The notes below the pieces were generated by a model. The model did not search any database and was not told where the DNA came from. It saw only the letters and a list, made by a program, of their open reading frames with translations. From the NCBI GenBank assembly GCA_018061525.1, contig JAGOUB010000042.1:1-7410 (forward strand): a stretch of DNA of 7,410 nt, in the 5' to 3' direction. The translations under genes and the position numbers were made by a program. This document shows, one piece after another, positions 5,062 to 7,410 of the stretch (positions are counted from its first letter, which is position 1; the number at the start of each line of letters is the position of its first letter). This stretch comes from Candidatus Peribacteraceae bacterium. GTDB lineage: Bacteria; Patescibacteriota; Gracilibacteria; Peribacterales; Peribacteraceae.

Positions 5062-7410
5062 ATGCACCCGTTCGACCGCTTCACCCCCAACGCTAAGCTC
5101 GCTCTTCAGATCGCCGAACAAGAGGCGAAGGCGATGCAAAGCGCCTACATCGGCACCGAGCACTTGCTGCTCGGACTCCTGTCGATCCCCAAGTCGCTCG
5201 GCTTCTCGCTCTTCACCGGCGCCGGCGTGACGCTCGAGAACGTGCGCATCCTGCTCAAGGCGAGCAAGACCGGCAACATCGAAGGCAAGCACGTGAAGCA
5301 CGGACTGTCCGTCTTCCTGCACACCGTCATCGAGCAGGCCGTCACCACCGCCCATAAGTTCCGCCACGCCAACGTCGGCACGGAGCACCTCCTCTACTCG
5401 CTCGTCTCCACGGGCAAGAACGCCGCCACTCTCATCCTTGAGAACATGCAGGTGGAGCCCGACGACCTGAAGGCGCACGTCGAGGAGATGTTCGGCCAGA
5501 TCAACACCTTCCGCGGCCAGAACCGCAACGTCGAGCAGTCGCTCGAGGCCTTCTTCCAGGGCCTCCAGGGCGCCATCGCCGGCGCCCAGACCGGCGCGCC
5601 CGCCGGCGAGCCCGAGGGACTCAAGCGCCGCCGCGGCGACCAGAACAGCAAGACGCCCGCCCTCGACTACTTCACCGATGATCTCGTGGCCAAGGCCCGC
5701 GAGAAGAAGCTGGACCCAATCATCGGCCGCGACACCGAGATCGAGCGCATCATCCACATCCTCTCGCGCAAGACGAAGAACAACCCGGTGATCATCGGCG
5801 AGCCCGGCGTGGGCAAAACCGCCATCGTGGAGGGCCTGGCCCAGCGCATCGTCGCCGGCTCAGTGCCCGCCCCGCTGCGCGACAAGCGCGTGCTCATCCT
5901 CAACATGGGCTCGCTCGTGGCCGGCACCAAGTACCGCGGCGAGTTCGAGCAGCGCTTCGAGGACATCATCAAGGAGGCCACCCAGAGCGAGAAGCAGATC
6001 ATCCTCTTCATCGACGAGCTGCACACCGTGGTGGGCGCCGGCGCCGCCGAGGGTTCTCTCGATGCCGCCAACATCCTGAAGCCCGCCCTCTCGCGCAGCA
6101 CCATCCAGGTGATCGGCGCCACGACGCTCGACGAGTACCGCACCATCGAGAAGGACCGCGCCCTGGAGCGCCGCTTCCAGACCGTCATGGCCGAGGAGCC
6201 GAACCAGGAGGACGCCCTCAAGATCCTCAAGGGCATCCGCCCCACCTTCGAGGCCTTCCACCAGCTGAACATCGAGGACAGCGCCCTGGAGGCCGCCGTG
6301 AAGCTGAGCTCGCGCTACATCACCGAGCGCTACCTGCCCGACAAGGCCATCGACGTGCTCGATGAGGCCGCCGCCGGCAAGAGCCTCTCACGCACCGACG
6401 CCTTCCCCGAGCTCAAGAACATCGAGGCCAAGCTTGAGAAACTGACGGTAAAACAGCAGTCGGCCGTCCACGACCAGAAGTACCACCAGGCCCTCAAGCT
6501 TAAGCAGGAGCAGCAGACGCTCAAGGAGAAGCGTGACGCCCTGCTCAAAGCGCAGGACGGCGACTCCCGCTCCCCTATCGCCATCACCGAGGATGACATC
6601 GCCTCCGTGGTTGCCCGCATGACCGGCGTGCCCGTCACCAAAATGATGAAGAGCGAGGTGAAGCGCCTGGCCAACCTCGAGATGGTGCTCAAGCAGTCCG
6701 TGATCGGCCAAGACGATGCCATCAAGAAGGTGGCCCGCGCCGTCCGCCGCAGCCGCGTCGGCATCGGCGACACGCGCCGCCCCATCGGCTCATTCCTCTT
6801 CCTCGGCCCCACCGGCGTGGGCAAGACCGAGCTCGTCCGCACGCTCGCCCGCGAGGTCTACGCCAAGGAGGACGCCCTCATCAAGATCGACATGTCGGAG
6901 TTCATGGAGCGCCACAACGTCTCCCGCCTGACCGGCACCACCGCCGGTTACGTGGGTTACGAGGAGGGCGGCCAGCTCACCGAGGCCGTCCGCCGCAAGC
7001 CCTACTCCGTCGTCCTCTTCGATGAGATCGAGAAGGCGCACCCCGAGTTCTTCAACCTGCTCCTGCAGATCCTGGAGGACGGAGTGCTCACCGACGGCTC
7101 GGGCAAGCAGGTCGACTTCCGCAATACCGTCATCGTCATGACCAGCAACGTCGGCGCCAAGAAGCTGACGCAGCAGGCCGCCAAGATCGGCTTTAAGGTC
7201 GACGACGAGGCCGCCAAGACCGAGGAGAAGGAGTACGAGGCTCGCCGCCAGGAGGTGCTCTCGGAGCTGAAGGAGCACATGCGTCCCGAGTTCCTCAACC
7301 GCATCGACCACATCATCGTCTTCAACGCCCTCACGCAGGCGCACATCCAGAAGATCGTGAAGATCCACCTCGACGCCTTCCGCGCCCGCCTCAAGGGCCA
7401 GGGCTACCAG
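5062..7410 (+). CDS. clpC: ClpC-type Hsp100 AAA+ unfoldase, C-terminus cut by window
   Basis: This ATP-driven hexameric unfoldase feeds substrates to ClpP. 783 residues are visible (numbered from ATG 5062) and the family is usually 810-850, so a few dozen are missing past the edge. Domains in order: two Clp_N repeats (IGTEHLLLGLL, VGTEHLLYSLV), a linker, D1 with Walker A GEPGVGKT (246-253), pore Tyr291 in KYRG, Walker B LFIDE (315-319) and ERRF (369-372); a short single-wing middle domain, ClpC-like rather than ClpB-like; D2 with Walker A GPTGVGKT (582-589), pore Tyr630 in GYVGY, Walker B LFDE (652-655), and LNRID with Arg747. The tripeptide IGF (709-711) sits where ClpC carries its ClpP-binding loop, so a ClpP partner is expected. 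In-frame ATG 5041 would add MIPFHPL; 5062 gives the family-like MHPFDRFT start. Neither has a Shine-Dalgarno. The CIRCE-like operator upstream suggests heat-shock control. Confidence 0.95.
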   Translation, partial: MHPFDRFTPNAKLALQIAEQEAKAMQSAYIGTEHLLLGLLSIPKSLGFSLFTGAGVTLENVRILLKASKTGNIEGKHVKHGLSVFLHTVIEQAVTTAHKFRHANVGTEHLLYSLVSTGKNAATLILENMQVEPDDLKAHVEEMFGQINTFRGQNRNVEQSLEAFFQGLQGAIAGAQTGAPAGEPEGLKRRRGDQNSKTPALDYFTDDLVAKAREKKLDPIIGRDTEIERIIHILSRKTKNNPVIIGEPGVGKTAIVEGLAQRIVAGSVPAPLRDKRVLILNMGSLVAGTKYRGEFEQRFEDIIKEATQSEKQIILFIDELHTVVGAGAAEGSLDAANILKPALSRSTIQVIGATTLDEYRTIEKDRALERRFQTVMAEEPNQEDALKILKGIRPTFEAFHQLNIEDSALEAAVKLSSRYITERYLPDKAIDVLDEAAAGKSLSRTDAFPELKNIEAKLEKLTVKQQSAVHDQKYHQALKLKQEQQTLKEKRDALLKAQDGDSRSPIAITEDDIASVVARMTGVPVTKMMKSEVKRLANLEMVLKQSVIGQDDAIKKVARAVRRSRVGIGDTRRPIGSFLFLGPTGVGKTELVRTLAREVYAKEDALIKIDMSEFMERHNVSRLTGTTAGYVGYEEGGQLTEAVRRKPYSVVLFDEIEKAHPEFFNLLLQILEDGVLTDGSGKQVDFRNTVIVMTSNVGAKKLTQQAAKIGFKVDDEAAKTEEKEYEARRQEVLSELKEHMRPEFLNRIDHIIVFNALTQAHIQKIVKIHLDAFRARLKGQGYQ

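Noticed and set aside
5062..7410. Assignment of the Hsp100 as ClpB
   Set aside because: The middle domain is short and an IGF tripeptide sits at the ClpP-binding loop position, both typical of ClpC and absent in ClpB.

Overview
This window looks like chromosomal core-genome sequence from a GC-rich bacterium of the Candidate Phyla Radiation (Patescibacteria). The strongest pointers are a small TrbC/VirB2-like 'T4SS pilin' of the type common in that group, a single-copy rplA away from rplK, a ClpC whose D2 pore-loop region departs from the usual GAPPGYVGY form, and several genes without Shine-Dalgarno sites. The phylum-level assignment is an inference and no finer placement is attempted. All six complete genes end in TGA, so the genetic code treats TGA as stop, which argues against the Gracilibacteria/Absconditabacteria code.

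Layout. Bases 1-174 are AT-richer intergenic DNA with a perfect 13-bp hairpin, a good sigma-70-type promoter and a leader hairpin that resembles the L1 binding site on RNA. Then come rplA (ribosomal protein L1, 175-912) with its own intrinsic terminator, two unrecognised small soluble proteins (995-1486 and 1561-2073), and a second terminator. A Dus-family tRNA-dihydrouridine synthase (2117-3148, minus strand) converges on that terminator. It is divergent, across 59 bp, from a two-gene unit: the T4SS-type pilin (3208-3591) and an AI-2E/PerM-family membrane protein (3588-4877) that overlap by ATGA. After a 160-bp AT-rich gap comes a ClpC-type Hsp100 unfoldase (5062 to the window edge, incomplete at its C-terminus), preceded by an element matching CIRCE, the HrcA operator.

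How the pieces relate. Most genes are housekeeping (ribosome, tRNA modification, protein quality control), and the units are short and separately controlled. The more interesting content is regulatory: a candidate L1 autoregulatory hairpin at the very 5' end of the rplA transcript, a near-canonical CIRCE in front of clpC, a palindromic -10 region between two divergent genes, and a pyrimidine-rich leader shared by SD-less genes at the same distance from the ATG. I see no mobile element, CRISPR array, RNA gene, defence island or obviously new multi-gene system.
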